DNA from: Enterococcus pallens ATCC BAA-351
GTDB taxonomy: Bacteria; Bacillota; Bacilli; Lactobacillales; Enterococcaceae
Assembly: GCF_000407485.1 (NCBI RefSeq)
Contig: NZ_ASWD01000001.1
Location: 372,001-436,000, forward strand
DNA: 64,000 nucleotides
Direction: 5' to 3'
In this document: in pieces, positions 16,870-24,961 of the stretch
How the letters are laid out: the number at the start of each line of letters is the position of its first letter
Numbering within the stretch: position 1 is the first letter of the stretch
Translations under genes and position numbers: made by a program
Notes under the pieces: model-generated
Seen by the model: the letters and a program-made list of their open reading frames with translations, nothing else
Told to the model about the DNA's origin: nothing
The model's database searches: none

Positions 16870-17452
16870 AATAATCACTCAGCTTTTTCTCACCAATAGT
16901 CACAGGATCTCCGTACAGCGCAATTCCCGATAATAGATACGCACTCAACGCCGTTTGACTAAATTCGCTGCCTCCACTTGCTTCACCACCTGAAAATGGC
17001 TCAGACATAGTTGCTGGTGATTCATTGAAAAAGCTGTCGTCTAACATCAAAGGGGTTTGTGAATGGCGGATAAAGGTCCATATTTTGTCAGATTGCTGAT
17101 TTTTTTCAGCTTTTTTCTGGGGCTTATTCTCTTTAGAAACAGCTTTTTCAGCGTTCTCATCGGATTTACCCGTTGGTTGGTTAGTTTGTTCTTCCTTGGT
17201 CACTTTAGTGGCTGATTCCACTGTTGAAGATTCACTGGTTTCTCTAGGCTCCGATGAATCCGTTGATTGATAAATAATTTCAGCTGCTGATTCCTGAGCT
17301 TTTTGCGGTTCATCATTAGGAATAGGGGTAATAGTTTCATTAGGGTTCGTCGGATCATAAATCCTTGTTGCAGCTAACGAATAATTGGAGTATAAGAAAA
17401 TGCACGCGCCCATCCATAATGAGACTGAATGAATGATTACCCGTTTTTTCAT
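16862..17452 (-). CDS. Secreted Ser/Thr/Glu-rich protein of WxL locus
   Basis: 196 residues. Signal peptide residues 1-27 (cleavage after YSLAA), then an extended low-complexity region rich in Glu, Ser, Thr and Lys (about 45-125) and a C-terminal 65 residues ending SDYFA. The N-terminus after cleavage (DPTNPNETITPIPN) recalls the Pro-rich linkers of WxL proteins, but the WxL motif is absent, and there is no LPxTG. It overlaps the sortase gene upstream by 4 nt. Role unknown; perhaps a surface spacer or partner of the WxL complex. Confidence 0.75.
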   Translation of the reverse strand: MKKRVIIHSVSLWMGACIFLYSNYSLAATRIYDPTNPNETITPIPNDEPQKAQESAAEIIYQSTDSSEPRETSESSTVESATKVTKEEQTNQPTGKSDENAEKAVSKENKPQKKAEKNQQSDKIWTFIRHSQTPLMLDDSFFNESPATMSEPFSGGEASGGSEFSQTALSAYLLSGIALYGDPVTIGEKKLSDYFA

Positions 17453-18210
17453 TGGGCTTCCTCCTCTCGTAATAACCTTAAAATAATCAAGGTTCCTAGG
17501 GCTGCCAAGCTAAAAAACAACCCAATTCCTAGCCACATGTTTTGACTATTTCTTTTAGTAGTGACTTTTTCCAGCTTCTTTTCGGTTTTATTTGTTTGAT
17601 TAGTTCTGGGTGAGCTTTTTTGTAAATCTGCGGTGACCACAAATCGCTGATCGGTTTGTCTTGGCGTATCGCAGGTTATCAGCGTCAACTGTGGCTTAGG
17701 GGTTTCAGCTAATACACTAAGATCGGTTTCTTTAATTACCTTGGTGGCAGTCACCTGATAATGATAGACTTCATCGGCATAATAAAGATAGATATTGTCT
17801 TTTTTAGTTAAAGAAAACAGCTGCCCAAATAGTAATTGCTGGTTTCCTAGGTGATGACCCAGCAAAACTAGGTTGTCCTTTTCTGGACGCCGTTCGGGAA
17901 ACAGCATACCTCCTCCAGCTAACAACGTTTCCTGAGTAATTGCCGGATAGATCGAAACGACAAAGCCAGCTGAAGGAATTAACAGCTTGGCGCTAATTGG
18001 CTGATCCGTCCCTTGAAAAGCTGCTATTTCTGAAAAAGTTGGCGGTTGAACAGCTTCGGCTTGATTTAATGGCTGGTCAACCACCTTCGTTTGAACGGCA
18101 GAAACTTTAGTTAATTTGTAACTCAACAGGCTTTGTTTTATCATCGGAAAGCAAAGGAGAAATAATGCAGCCCAATAAATAATCACTAGGAAATATTTAC
18201 TTTTTCCCAT
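17449..18210 (-). CDS. Sortase (class A-like) within WxL locus
   Basis: 253 residues. N-terminal membrane anchor (8-26), sortase barrel about 70-195 with catalytic His119/His120 in LLGHHLG, Cys180 in LTLITC and Arg189 in DQRFVV, then a second membrane segment near 223-243. It would cleave LPxTG-like signals and join the protein to peptidoglycan. The natural substrate in the operon is the small LPRTG protein at 21574. The C-terminal membrane segment is more typical of class C (pilin) sortases, although the catalytic segment looks class A, so the class is uncertain. It overlaps the upstream gene by 14 nt. Confidence 0.88.
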   Translation of the reverse strand: MGKSKYFLVIIYWAALFLLCFPMIKQSLLSYKLTKVSAVQTKVVDQPLNQAEAVQPPTFSEIAAFQGTDQPISAKLLIPSAGFVVSIYPAITQETLLAGGGMLFPERRPEKDNLVLLGHHLGNQQLLFGQLFSLTKKDNIYLYYADEVYHYQVTATKVIKETDLSVLAETPKPQLTLITCDTPRQTDQRFVVTADLQKSSPRTNQTNKTEKKLEKVTTKRNSQNMWLGIGLFFSLAALGTLIILRLLREEEAQ

Positions 18211-19273
18211 GTTTCTTTTTGTACCAAATAATTATAATGATCACTAACAGCAACAGGATGCCAATTAGGATATACAGCCAGGTGAAGTCCTGCTTGACCG
18301 TCACATCTTTATCATTTAGTTTTCGAGCCTCGTCAGCTTTGATTTCAAATTCTTTCTCCAGCTGCCAATTGTAACGATAATTTTCCTTTTGACCATCTGT
18401 GTTTGGATAGGTAAATGCTCCTGCTTCATCCTTTTGTCCATAAGCATCAATTTTCAGCAGGTATTTTCCGGGACTTAATCGTTCACCATTTAAGGGCAGG
18501 CCTAAATTGAAGTTAGAATTGGGCGCCATTTGCATACCTGTTTGTGTATTCTCGTAAATTACCTCCTCTTTTCCTTGCTTAGTAACAGTCATGTGAGTGG
18601 TTAATTGATTCAAATAAACAGGACTAGGATTTTGCAAATTCCCGTAGATCAAGGTCCGGGCATTGACCTGTTCTGCTCCTGCTTTTAACAATTTCAAATC
18701 TGGCGAGCCATTCTCTGTCCCTTGACGCATCAACAAGGCAACGACATAAGAATACTCATTCTTAATTGCTAAACCAGAAGAATCATCACTAGAAGTAGTG
18801 GTTTCTTCTGCTTTTTTCTCTTGGAACGTAATACCGCCTGCTATAATTCCTTCAAATGCTTCGTTTGGCATATGTATATTTAGTTTATAGTCGGTTTCCG
18901 AATGAGGTGCCAAGGTTATTTCTTTCGCTGCTTCCACGTAATCCTTTAAGTTAAATTTCAAGGATGAATCTGGAGCAATCTCATTGGCACTATATTCAAC
19001 TACACCATTGCTGTTCGTAGTGGCACTATTAATTTGAGCTTCGACTACCACCTCACGATCAGTATCGTTCCGCAAATTGACGGTTAATTCTTGTTTTTGA
19101 TCCGGTGCAAGCTGTAAATCAAAATACGTTTTGGATTTATCAATTTGGTTGTCAGGGATTTGTGGCGTAACCGCAAAACTAAATTCCGCCCCCTCACCGG
19201 TAATACTAGTCGATAAACCTATGCCGATTAGCAAAAAAATACTTAGTACAATTCTTTTTAAAATTTTCATCAT
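18197..19273 (-). CDS. WxL-interacting protein (DUF916 + DUF3324; CscA type)
   Basis: 358 residues. Signal peptide 1-29; DUF916 region about 30-150 (FSFAVTPQIPDNQ, PDQKQELTVNLRN); DUF3324 region about 155-315 (PNEAFEGIIAGGITFQEK); membrane segment 331-350 and a Lys-rich tail GKK. This family anchors in the membrane and bridges WxL proteins and peptidoglycan. The gene follows the WxL genes in the same operon, as in csc and WxL loci of lactobacilli and enterococci. Start is the second ATG of the pair at 19273, with AAAGGAAGC upstream. Confidence 0.92.
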   Translation of the reverse strand: MMKILKRIVLSIFLLIGIGLSTSITGEGAEFSFAVTPQIPDNQIDKSKTYFDLQLAPDQKQELTVNLRNDTDREVVVEAQINSATTNSNGVVEYSANEIAPDSSLKFNLKDYVEAAKEITLAPHSETDYKLNIHMPNEAFEGIIAGGITFQEKKAEETTTSSDDSSGLAIKNEYSYVVALLMRQGTENGSPDLKLLKAGAEQVNARTLIYGNLQNPSPVYLNQLTTHMTVTKQGKEEVIYENTQTGMQMAPNSNFNLGLPLNGERLSPGKYLLKIDAYGQKDEAGAFTYPNTDGQKENYRYNWQLEKEFEIKADEARKLNDKDVTVKQDFTWLYILIGILLLLVIIIIIWYKKKHGKK

Positions 19274-19327
19274 TGCTTCCTTTCAGTCAAAGGAAGGGAT
19301 GCAAAAAGCACATCCCTTCTTACGTTA

Positions 19328-20077
19328 TTATTGGATTGGATCGGTTGCTGGTGGTGTATCAGCTAACACCCAAGTAAATGTCGTTTTGTATTGTTTTGCA
19401 TATTTAGTGGTCGAACCCGGCACAGCCAGTTCAATACTTTCAGCTCCAGTAGCCGCATCGGTTCCCCATGCCAATAAGTAAGTGCCCGCGCCCTGACCAT
19501 CTGCCGCAGACATAACATTTGTCAAAGCATTGTCAGGAGACAATTTGATCGTTGCTTGTCCCGCAGGTTTTTCTGAGCTAGAGTTTGTCACTACATTTCC
19601 ATTTTTGAAGGTAATTGCAGCACCGGTTAATTCCTGATTCTCGGCTGTCTTAAATTGACCGTTTTGCTTCACCTGCAGATTCCAGCCTGTTTCCAGTCCA
19701 CGATTATCGGTGACTTGAACAAAGTTAGGACCTGTCTTCTCGGCATTGGCTTTGTCTAAATATTTTTGCGCCTTGGCTTTGTAGACCTCATCGGTAGACG
19801 TAATTTTTTGTGTGCCGAAATCTAAGCTTGACGCGTAATCGATGGATAATGGTCCATTGGTTCCAGGTTTTGGACCATTCGGATCAGTTGGATCCACTGG
19901 TTTAATTGGGTCCACCGGATTTGTTGGATCCACTGGTTTAGTTGGATCTGTGTTTGCTTCAAACGTCACCGCACCATTGGAGGTATATTGTCCGCCGTCT
20001 GCTGCTAGACTTGTCACTGGTACGGCTAACCCAGCTAAGGCTACTGCCGCGATTGTCAAATAGTGAATTTTTTTCAT
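19328..20077 (-). CDS. WxL-domain surface protein 4
   Basis: 249 residues. Signal peptide 1-25, short domain, then a Pro/Asp repeat linker (PTNPVDPIKPVDPTDP) and a C-terminal WxL domain from about residue 78: GPLSIDYASSLDFG, first motif GWNLQVKQ and second TFTWVLADTP. WxL domains bind peptidoglycan non-covalently outside the cell. It is one of three adjacent paralogues (also 20090 and 20889). It has AGAGGAGCG before the ATG. Little lies outside the WxL domain, so it is probably a structural subunit of a surface complex. Confidence 0.93.
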   Translation of the reverse strand: MKKIHYLTIAAVALAGLAVPVTSLAADGGQYTSNGAVTFEANTDPTKPVDPTNPVDPIKPVDPTDPNGPKPGTNGPLSIDYASSLDFGTQKITSTDEVYKAKAQKYLDKANAEKTGPNFVQVTDNRGLETGWNLQVKQNGQFKTAENQELTGAAITFKNGNVVTNSSSEKPAGQATIKLSPDNALTNVMSAADGQGAGTYLLAWGTDAATGAESIELAVPGSTTKYAKQYKTTFTWVLADTPPATDPIQ

Positions 20078-20089
20078 GATTTCGCTCCT

Positions 20090-20878
20090 CTAAACATTTT
20101 CTGGTATATCTGAAAGATTCCAAGTTAACGTAGTTTTATAATTTACCGCATCTTTTGGTGTGCTGCCTGGTACAAATAAGGAAACATCCTTAGTAACGTT
20201 TGCCTGTACATCCTTACCCTCGGCATCCTTTTCGGTTACGTCTTCCACTGTACCCCAACGGTTCGCCCAAGTACCTGCCCCAGTATTTTTTACTGCGGAT
20301 AGAACAACCGATTCTGTGCCATTCGGATTTAACGTGATTGGTTTTTCCGCTACTGGTGCTACAGCTGTAGAATTGCTGGCAACAGTCGGCTTGTCTAGCG
20401 TGATAACTGCTCCAGTTAAGGTATCATTCAAGGTAGTCGTCGCTGCTTTAAATTGACCATTTTGTTTAACCTTTAAGACCCAACCGCCATTATTCCCGCG
20501 ATTATCAGAAATTTGAACATAGTTTGGCGATGCCGGTGTATCTCCCTCGTAGGCTTGTGCCCGAGCAAAATAGGTTTGGTCCTTATTGGAAATTTTGTTT
20601 AATCCAAAGTCCAATGATGACGCATAGTCGATAGACAATGGGCCATCTGTTCCTGGTTTTGGACCATCTGGATCAGTCGGATCGATAGGTTTCACCGGCT
20701 TGTCAGGATCTGGATCAACCGGATTAACTGGTGGTGTTGGATCAGTATTGGGAATGAACTTAACCGCCCCATTTGATGTATATTCACTGCTTTCAGCGGC
20801 ATAAGTCGCAGCACCACCAAGAGTGGTAAATGCTAAAATAGTCGCCGCAGCTGTCGTAATCATTTGTTTCTTTTTCAT
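20090..20878 (-). CDS. WxL-domain surface protein 3
   Basis: 262 residues from the ATG at 20878, chosen for its AGGAGG eight nt upstream and because it gives a proper signal peptide (KKKQMITTAAATILAF). An upstream in-frame ATG overlapping the previous gene is unlikely. Pro/Asp linker (NPVDPDPDKPVKPIDP), then a WxL domain starting GPLSIDYASSLDFG with first motif GWVLKVKQNGQF and terminal LTWNLSDIP. It has an insertion (residues about 220-240) compared with the paralogue at 19328. Cell-wall-associated, non-covalent. Confidence 0.92.
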   Translation of the reverse strand: MKKKQMITTAAATILAFTTLGGAATYAAESSEYTSNGAVKFIPNTDPTPPVNPVDPDPDKPVKPIDPTDPDGPKPGTDGPLSIDYASSLDFGLNKISNKDQTYFARAQAYEGDTPASPNYVQISDNRGNNGGWVLKVKQNGQFKAATTTLNDTLTGAVITLDKPTVASNSTAVAPVAEKPITLNPNGTESVVLSAVKNTGAGTWANRWGTVEDVTEKDAEGKDVQANVTKDVSLFVPGSTPKDAVNYKTTLTWNLSDIPENV

Positions 20879-20888
20879 GATTTTCCTC

Positions 20889-21605
20889 CTATTCATTTCC
20901 TGGTACATTCTTGATTGACCAGGTTAAAGACGTCCGGTATTCCTTTGCGTATTTTACCGAACCTCCTGGTACCTTTAGCTGGATCGCTTGATCCCCTTGA
21001 GCTTGACCAAAGCGATAAATCCAAGTGCCGATTCCTTGATTTTCATTTGCTGTAACAACATTTTTTTCTTCACCAATAGATTGGAAAACAACTTTCTCCT
21101 GGGCTTGCGGAGCATAGGCTTGATCCACATTGGATACAACCTGACCTTTTAGAAAAATCAATTCGGCATTCTTTAACTCTTGATTAGTGCTCGTGTGAAA
21201 TTGTTCATCCTGCTTTACACTGAGTATCCAGCCGCTGCCTGTTCCGCTAAGATCAGATACTTGAACAAAATTGGGCCCGTTTTTTGGAGTACCATCTGCT
21301 GTTTGATAGTTCAAATCCTGTGCATAATAGGTTTGGTCAGTTGTTGTGATACTCTGCTTGCCGAATTGAAAGCTTGAAGCATAATCAATCGAATGAATGC
21401 CGCCAGTCCCAGGGGCAGGCCCTGAAGAATCGATGGGGTCTTTCGGCACAATCGGTTTAGTTGGATCAGGTGCCAATGGATCCAATGGTCGAATAACCGT
21501 ACTGGTATTTATTTGATAGGAAAGAATGGTTTTGGATTCCTCTGCAAACGCTGGACTGTTCACCCAAAATAGACTACCCACGAGGAGAATGACTGCTTTT
21601 TTCAG
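20889..21605 (-). CDS. WxL-domain surface protein 2, apparent CTG start
   Basis: 238 residues if read from CTG at 21605-21603. That start follows AGGAGGGGA by six nt and yields a complete signal peptide (KKAVILLVGSLFW, cleaved after AFA). The first conventional start, GTG at 21581, has no ribosome site and would remove the basic n-region. The gene overlaps the end of the LPxTG gene by 32 nt, so translation may be coupled. The WxL domain carries HSIDYASSFQFG, GWILSVKQDEQF and LTWSIKNVP. The linker is short. A sequencing change of an original ATG or TTG is a simple alternative. Confidence 0.88.
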   Translation of the reverse strand: MKKAVILLVGSLFWVNSPAFAEESKTILSYQINTSTVIRPLDPLAPDPTKPIVPKDPIDSSGPAPGTGGIHSIDYASSFQFGKQSITTTDQTYYAQDLNYQTADGTPKNGPNFVQVSDLSGTGSGWILSVKQDEQFHTSTNQELKNAELIFLKGQVVSNVDQAYAPQAQEKVVFQSIGEEKNVVTANENQGIGTWIYRFGQAQGDQAIQLKVPGGSVKYAKEYRTSLTWSIKNVPGNE

Positions 21606-21948
21606 TTAAATCCCCTCCTCGCTTTAGTTTGAAACCGACAAATGCCAACAAAGCGATTCCTGCAATTGTAGTAAATGAAGACGAACGATCACCCGTCCGC
21701 GGTAAAATAGAACCTTTTCCTTCATAAGATGGCAAAGCATTTTGAATGTTCTCTCTGCTTTCGCTCATTGAGCTATCCGAATCAGCAGCCGTTTTAGGTA
21801 GGTCGTCTTTTGTCGGCAGCTGGTTTTCTGGATACTCATAAACACCATAAAATCCCGTTTGCCCATTGGAATCATAATTTACTTCACCGTAAGCAGGTGT
21901 GCTGGTTAAGCAGAAAAGTGCGATACAGGTAAAAATTATTTTTTTCAT
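21574..21948 (-). CDS. Small LPxTG-anchored protein (CscD-like)
   Basis: 124 residues from ATG 21948 (AGGTGAT upstream). Signal peptide to about residue 22 (cleaved after AYG), a polar Ser/Glu/Asp stretch, then sorting signal LPRTG, a hydrophobic segment (TTIAGIALLAFVGF), basic KLKRGGD and a 10-residue extension overlapping the next gene. The sortase at 17449 is its likely transpeptidase. Small LPxTG proteins are regular members of csc/WxL clusters and may tether the complex covalently to the wall. Confidence 0.88.
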   Translation of the reverse strand: MKKIIFTCIALFCLTSTPAYGEVNYDSNGQTGFYGVYEYPENQLPTKDDLPKTAADSDSSMSESRENIQNALPSYEGKGSILPRTGDRSSSFTTIAGIALLAFVGFKLKRGGDLTEKSSHSPRG

Positions 21949-21957
21949 TGTCATCAC

Positions 21958-24582
21958 CTAATTTCCCGGGACATCTTCTAATTTCCAAGATAATTTACCG
22001 GAGTATGTGCCCACCCGCTGCTTTTCAGGCGGGACAACTAATTTAAAGCCCCCAGCTGATTGCCAATCTGCCGAAATATCTTGAATACCGTCTTCAGTAA
22101 ACTCGCCTGTTTCGATGACTTGATTTCCCGTATTAATGGGCAAATCACCTGATTGGGACGTATAGTAAAGTGAATCGACTAAAGAAACAGCTCCCAGCTT
22201 GATTTCTTCTGATTGATTAACCGTAATTCGCCAAGGCTTATGAGCATCGCTCCGAGAATCCGATATTTCCAGCTTGCCACTAATTTGTGGTTGATAGGTT
22301 TCTGTTTTATTTGAAATATCATTCAAGCCAAAATTGAATTGCTCAGGTACTTCTCTCAAGGTTAGATAACCTACTAAGGTAACAGCTGAAGCAGCTTTAA
22401 ATGTCGCATCACGATAATTCATATCTGCTGCTGGCTGAATATTCCCAACTGCGTTGTTTGTGGCCGGCGGGTTATCAATGCCGTTAGCACGTCCACTTTG
22501 ATCCCGTAAAAAGACCTGCAAAACGTCATTTTGCTTTAAAGCTAAATGTGAAATGTCCAGTGTCCAAGAGCCATCTGCTGCTACGGTACTAGAAAGACCA
22601 CTTACCTCATTGCCATTGACTGTCAAAGTAACGATACTGTTTGGCTCACCTGTACCAGTAAGTTTAGGTGTAATACTTTCAATCTTCGCAGCATCATTGA
22701 TCTTCGCTGGTTCCGGCGGCGTAACATCAATTACCGTTGTCGCGACGGGCGACTCGGTGATCCAAGGCCCTCTTTCAGCAATACCAGAAACTGATTTCCC
22801 CGCTTTTTGAAAGGTTTCAGCTTGATAAGAAATATAGCCGTTCTGATCGGTAGCCAAATTAGAAACCACTTTTCCATAGGAATCCGTTAAGGTAACAATC
22901 GCTTGCTTACTTGACGCATAAACTGGAATATAATTAATCTCTCCGTCACTATTTGAACCATTGTTATCAGGAACCATGCCGATGATTACTCGTGCCTGTA
23001 ATGTTTTGTCGGCATCTGTAATTGGTGTCCATTCGATGGTTGGATTCTGATTCATCCCAGAAATTCGACGATAGTTCCCCTGCTTGAAGCTTGCAAGACC
23101 TGTTTCAGATGTAGTGACTGTTTGAGCAGTCCCATTTCCTGTTACTTCAAAGCTAGCTACTTTGGCATGAGTCTCATCTGATGGACCTAATGGCTGTGTA
23201 CTTAGCTTCCATAGATCAATATCTGAATCGATTATCTTAAAGGAATTATCCCCATAGTTGCCCATCGCCACCTGAACTGCTTGTCTGCCATCATAAAGAT
23301 TCCGCAAATCGTATTGTGCTGGTGAATCTAAGACCATCCGAGTGTTTTGCCAGCGAACAGATGCTGAGCCAACCCCATTGGATGACATATTTATCAAAGG
23401 TTGGCTGCTTCGACCGATTACGTAAAAATAAGCGCCAGGATTTACTTCTAAATACGTATTATTGTTAGAAAAAGCAACCACTGCCCCGGAATTTTGTTTA
23501 CTGGTCAAGTTCACCACAGCGCCTGGTTTGATAATCATTCCTGAACCATTTTCATCAAAGCGCACAGCATTCCCTGGCATATTGACGTTAAATACGCTGT
23601 TCTCCCCAACTGTTAGCCGTTGATAATATAGATAAACTGCCGGATAGGTGGTTCCCCCAGTTTGGCTTTGAGTGATATTAACCCGACAATTTTGACCGAT
23701 TGTGAATTCTCTAGAAGCCCCCGTTGAACTGCTGGCAGCTATCACGTTATACCAGAAAACAGAGAAGTCATAATAATTCACATTGCCCGTGTAAACCGTG
23801 TTATCTTCCATAATAAAACTTCCCAGATAGAAATTTTCAGCTCGGGTGTCAACGTTCATCTTTCCGTAAACAGTTACTTCACCATAAGATGCCCGTGCTA
23901 AACGCTGAACTCCTGGTTCGGTCGTCACATTTCCAAAACGATAGCGCCACTTTCCACCATTAGCATAATTCAGCCTAGTCCCCACAATATCTTCGGAATA
24001 TGCTCCAAGATATTGCTGGTTCAAAACGATATCATGCATATGAAAGGAACCGGTAGTGCTAGTTGGTGCTCCCAGCCAGATCGAAGAATCTCTGAAATCC
24101 ACTCGATGTCCTTGACCATCAATTTCAAGGTTGTTACGACGCGTATAAGTAGAAAGACGGCCATCACTAAGCGTAGTACTAGTAAAGCTTGCTGTAAGTG
24201 TAATTTTAGTCACCGTCTCATCTCTGACGCTATTCACAAAACTCGTCCAATCGCTCACAGCGACTTCACCCGCAGCTAAAGTTTGCACAGCAGCTCGAGT
24301 AGTTGCCTCTTCCTGTGGTTGGTCGATTTCATCTTCTTTCTCGGTTGAAGCAACCGTTTCTTTGCTTTCTTTCGGCTCCTCAGTTTCAGCTGTAGAAGCT
24401 GTATTCTTATTTACTTCGCTTGAAGATACGGTGGACAAAGGATCTTCACTAAGGGACGAAATAGTTGTCTCTTTCTGCTCCGTTGAAGAAGACGTCGCAG
24501 TATCCTCAGTCGCAGCAATAGCAATCGTATTAGGTATCATCAGCAAAATTATCAAAAGAACCAGTCCTATTTTTCGTTTCAT
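21958..24582 (-). CDS. Large WxL-domain adhesin with beta-helix-like region
   Basis: 874 residues. Signal peptide 1-24; Ser/Thr/Glu-rich stalk about 25-95; a long region (about 100-490) of short Gly/Asn/Val repeats such as NLEIDGQGHRVDF and VNMPGNAVRFDENGSGM that looks like a right-handed beta-helix (pectate-lyase-like); one Ig-like domain about 625-710 (ITPKLTGTGEPNSIVTLTVN); and a C-terminal WxL domain from about 735 (PWRITVNQSEEI, LSWKLEDVPGN). First gene of the operon, with promoter at 24629-24656. Probably a surface adhesin or glycan-binding protein. No catalytic residues are evident. Confidence 0.9.
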   Translation of the reverse strand: MKRKIGLVLLIILLMIPNTIAIAATEDTATSSSTEQKETTISSLSEDPLSTVSSSEVNKNTASTAETEEPKESKETVASTEKEDEIDQPQEEATTRAAVQTLAAGEVAVSDWTSFVNSVRDETVTKITLTASFTSTTLSDGRLSTYTRRNNLEIDGQGHRVDFRDSSIWLGAPTSTTGSFHMHDIVLNQQYLGAYSEDIVGTRLNYANGGKWRYRFGNVTTEPGVQRLARASYGEVTVYGKMNVDTRAENFYLGSFIMEDNTVYTGNVNYYDFSVFWYNVIAASSSTGASREFTIGQNCRVNITQSQTGGTTYPAVYLYYQRLTVGENSVFNVNMPGNAVRFDENGSGMIIKPGAVVNLTSKQNSGAVVAFSNNNTYLEVNPGAYFYVIGRSSQPLINMSSNGVGSASVRWQNTRMVLDSPAQYDLRNLYDGRQAVQVAMGNYGDNSFKIIDSDIDLWKLSTQPLGPSDETHAKVASFEVTGNGTAQTVTTSETGLASFKQGNYRRISGMNQNPTIEWTPITDADKTLQARVIIGMVPDNNGSNSDGEINYIPVYASSKQAIVTLTDSYGKVVSNLATDQNGYISYQAETFQKAGKSVSGIAERGPWITESPVATTVIDVTPPEPAKINDAAKIESITPKLTGTGEPNSIVTLTVNGNEVSGLSSTVAADGSWTLDISHLALKQNDVLQVFLRDQSGRANGIDNPPATNNAVGNIQPAADMNYRDATFKAASAVTLVGYLTLREVPEQFNFGLNDISNKTETYQPQISGKLEISDSRSDAHKPWRITVNQSEEIKLGAVSLVDSLYYTSQSGDLPINTGNQVIETGEFTEDGIQDISADWQSAGGFKLVVPPEKQRVGTYSGKLSWKLEDVPGN

Positions 24583-24628
24583 GCTCTCCCCCCTTTCATT
24601 AATAGGCTAACAAAATAATGTTTCTAGT

Positions 24629-24656
24629 TTTATAACTTTTTTACATAAAAAAGCAA
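24629..24656 (-). promoter_or_regulatory. Promoter of the WxL operon
   Basis: Minus strand: TTGCTT (plus 24651-24656), 16-nt spacer, TATAAA (plus 24629-24634), about 45 nt upstream of the ATG at 24582. Confidence 0.6.
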
Positions 24657-24767
24657 GTTTCGTTATAACTAGGGAATTAAAGTTTGATTTCTCAAGTTTC
24701 ATCTCACAATAATAACTTCAAACTAACGAAGCTCATTTTATTCTAATCACACTTCTACCAAAAAAAA

Positions 24768-24810
24768 GATCAAATTCACAGCTGCTGAAGCTGCGAATTT
24801 GACCTTTTTT
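24768..24810. terminator. Strong bidirectional terminator between divergent genes
   Basis: GATCAAATTCACAGC (24768-24782) pairs with GCTGCGAATTTGACC (24790-24804), two mismatches, loop seven nt. Six T follow on the plus strand and eight on the minus. Both neighbouring genes start away from it, so it must end an unannotated short transcript or act as an attenuator. Confidence 0.8.
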
Positions 24811-24907
24811 AGTTCTTTTTCCTAGTTTAAAAGAATGAAATCAGTTCCAAAACTTCTTTGGATTTCTCTAAATTTTCGTCAAAAGACATAAAAACAACTC
24901 GTCTAAA

Positions 24908-24936
24908 TTGAAATATTCTTAAACTATTACTACTAT
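24908..24936 (+). promoter_or_regulatory. Promoter of Mga-like gene
   Basis: TTGAAA (24908-24913), 17-nt spacer, TACTAT (24931-24936), about 25 nt upstream of the annotated start. Confidence 0.55.
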
Positions 24937-24961
24937 TAAAGCTCGATAAGATTGAAATGAG

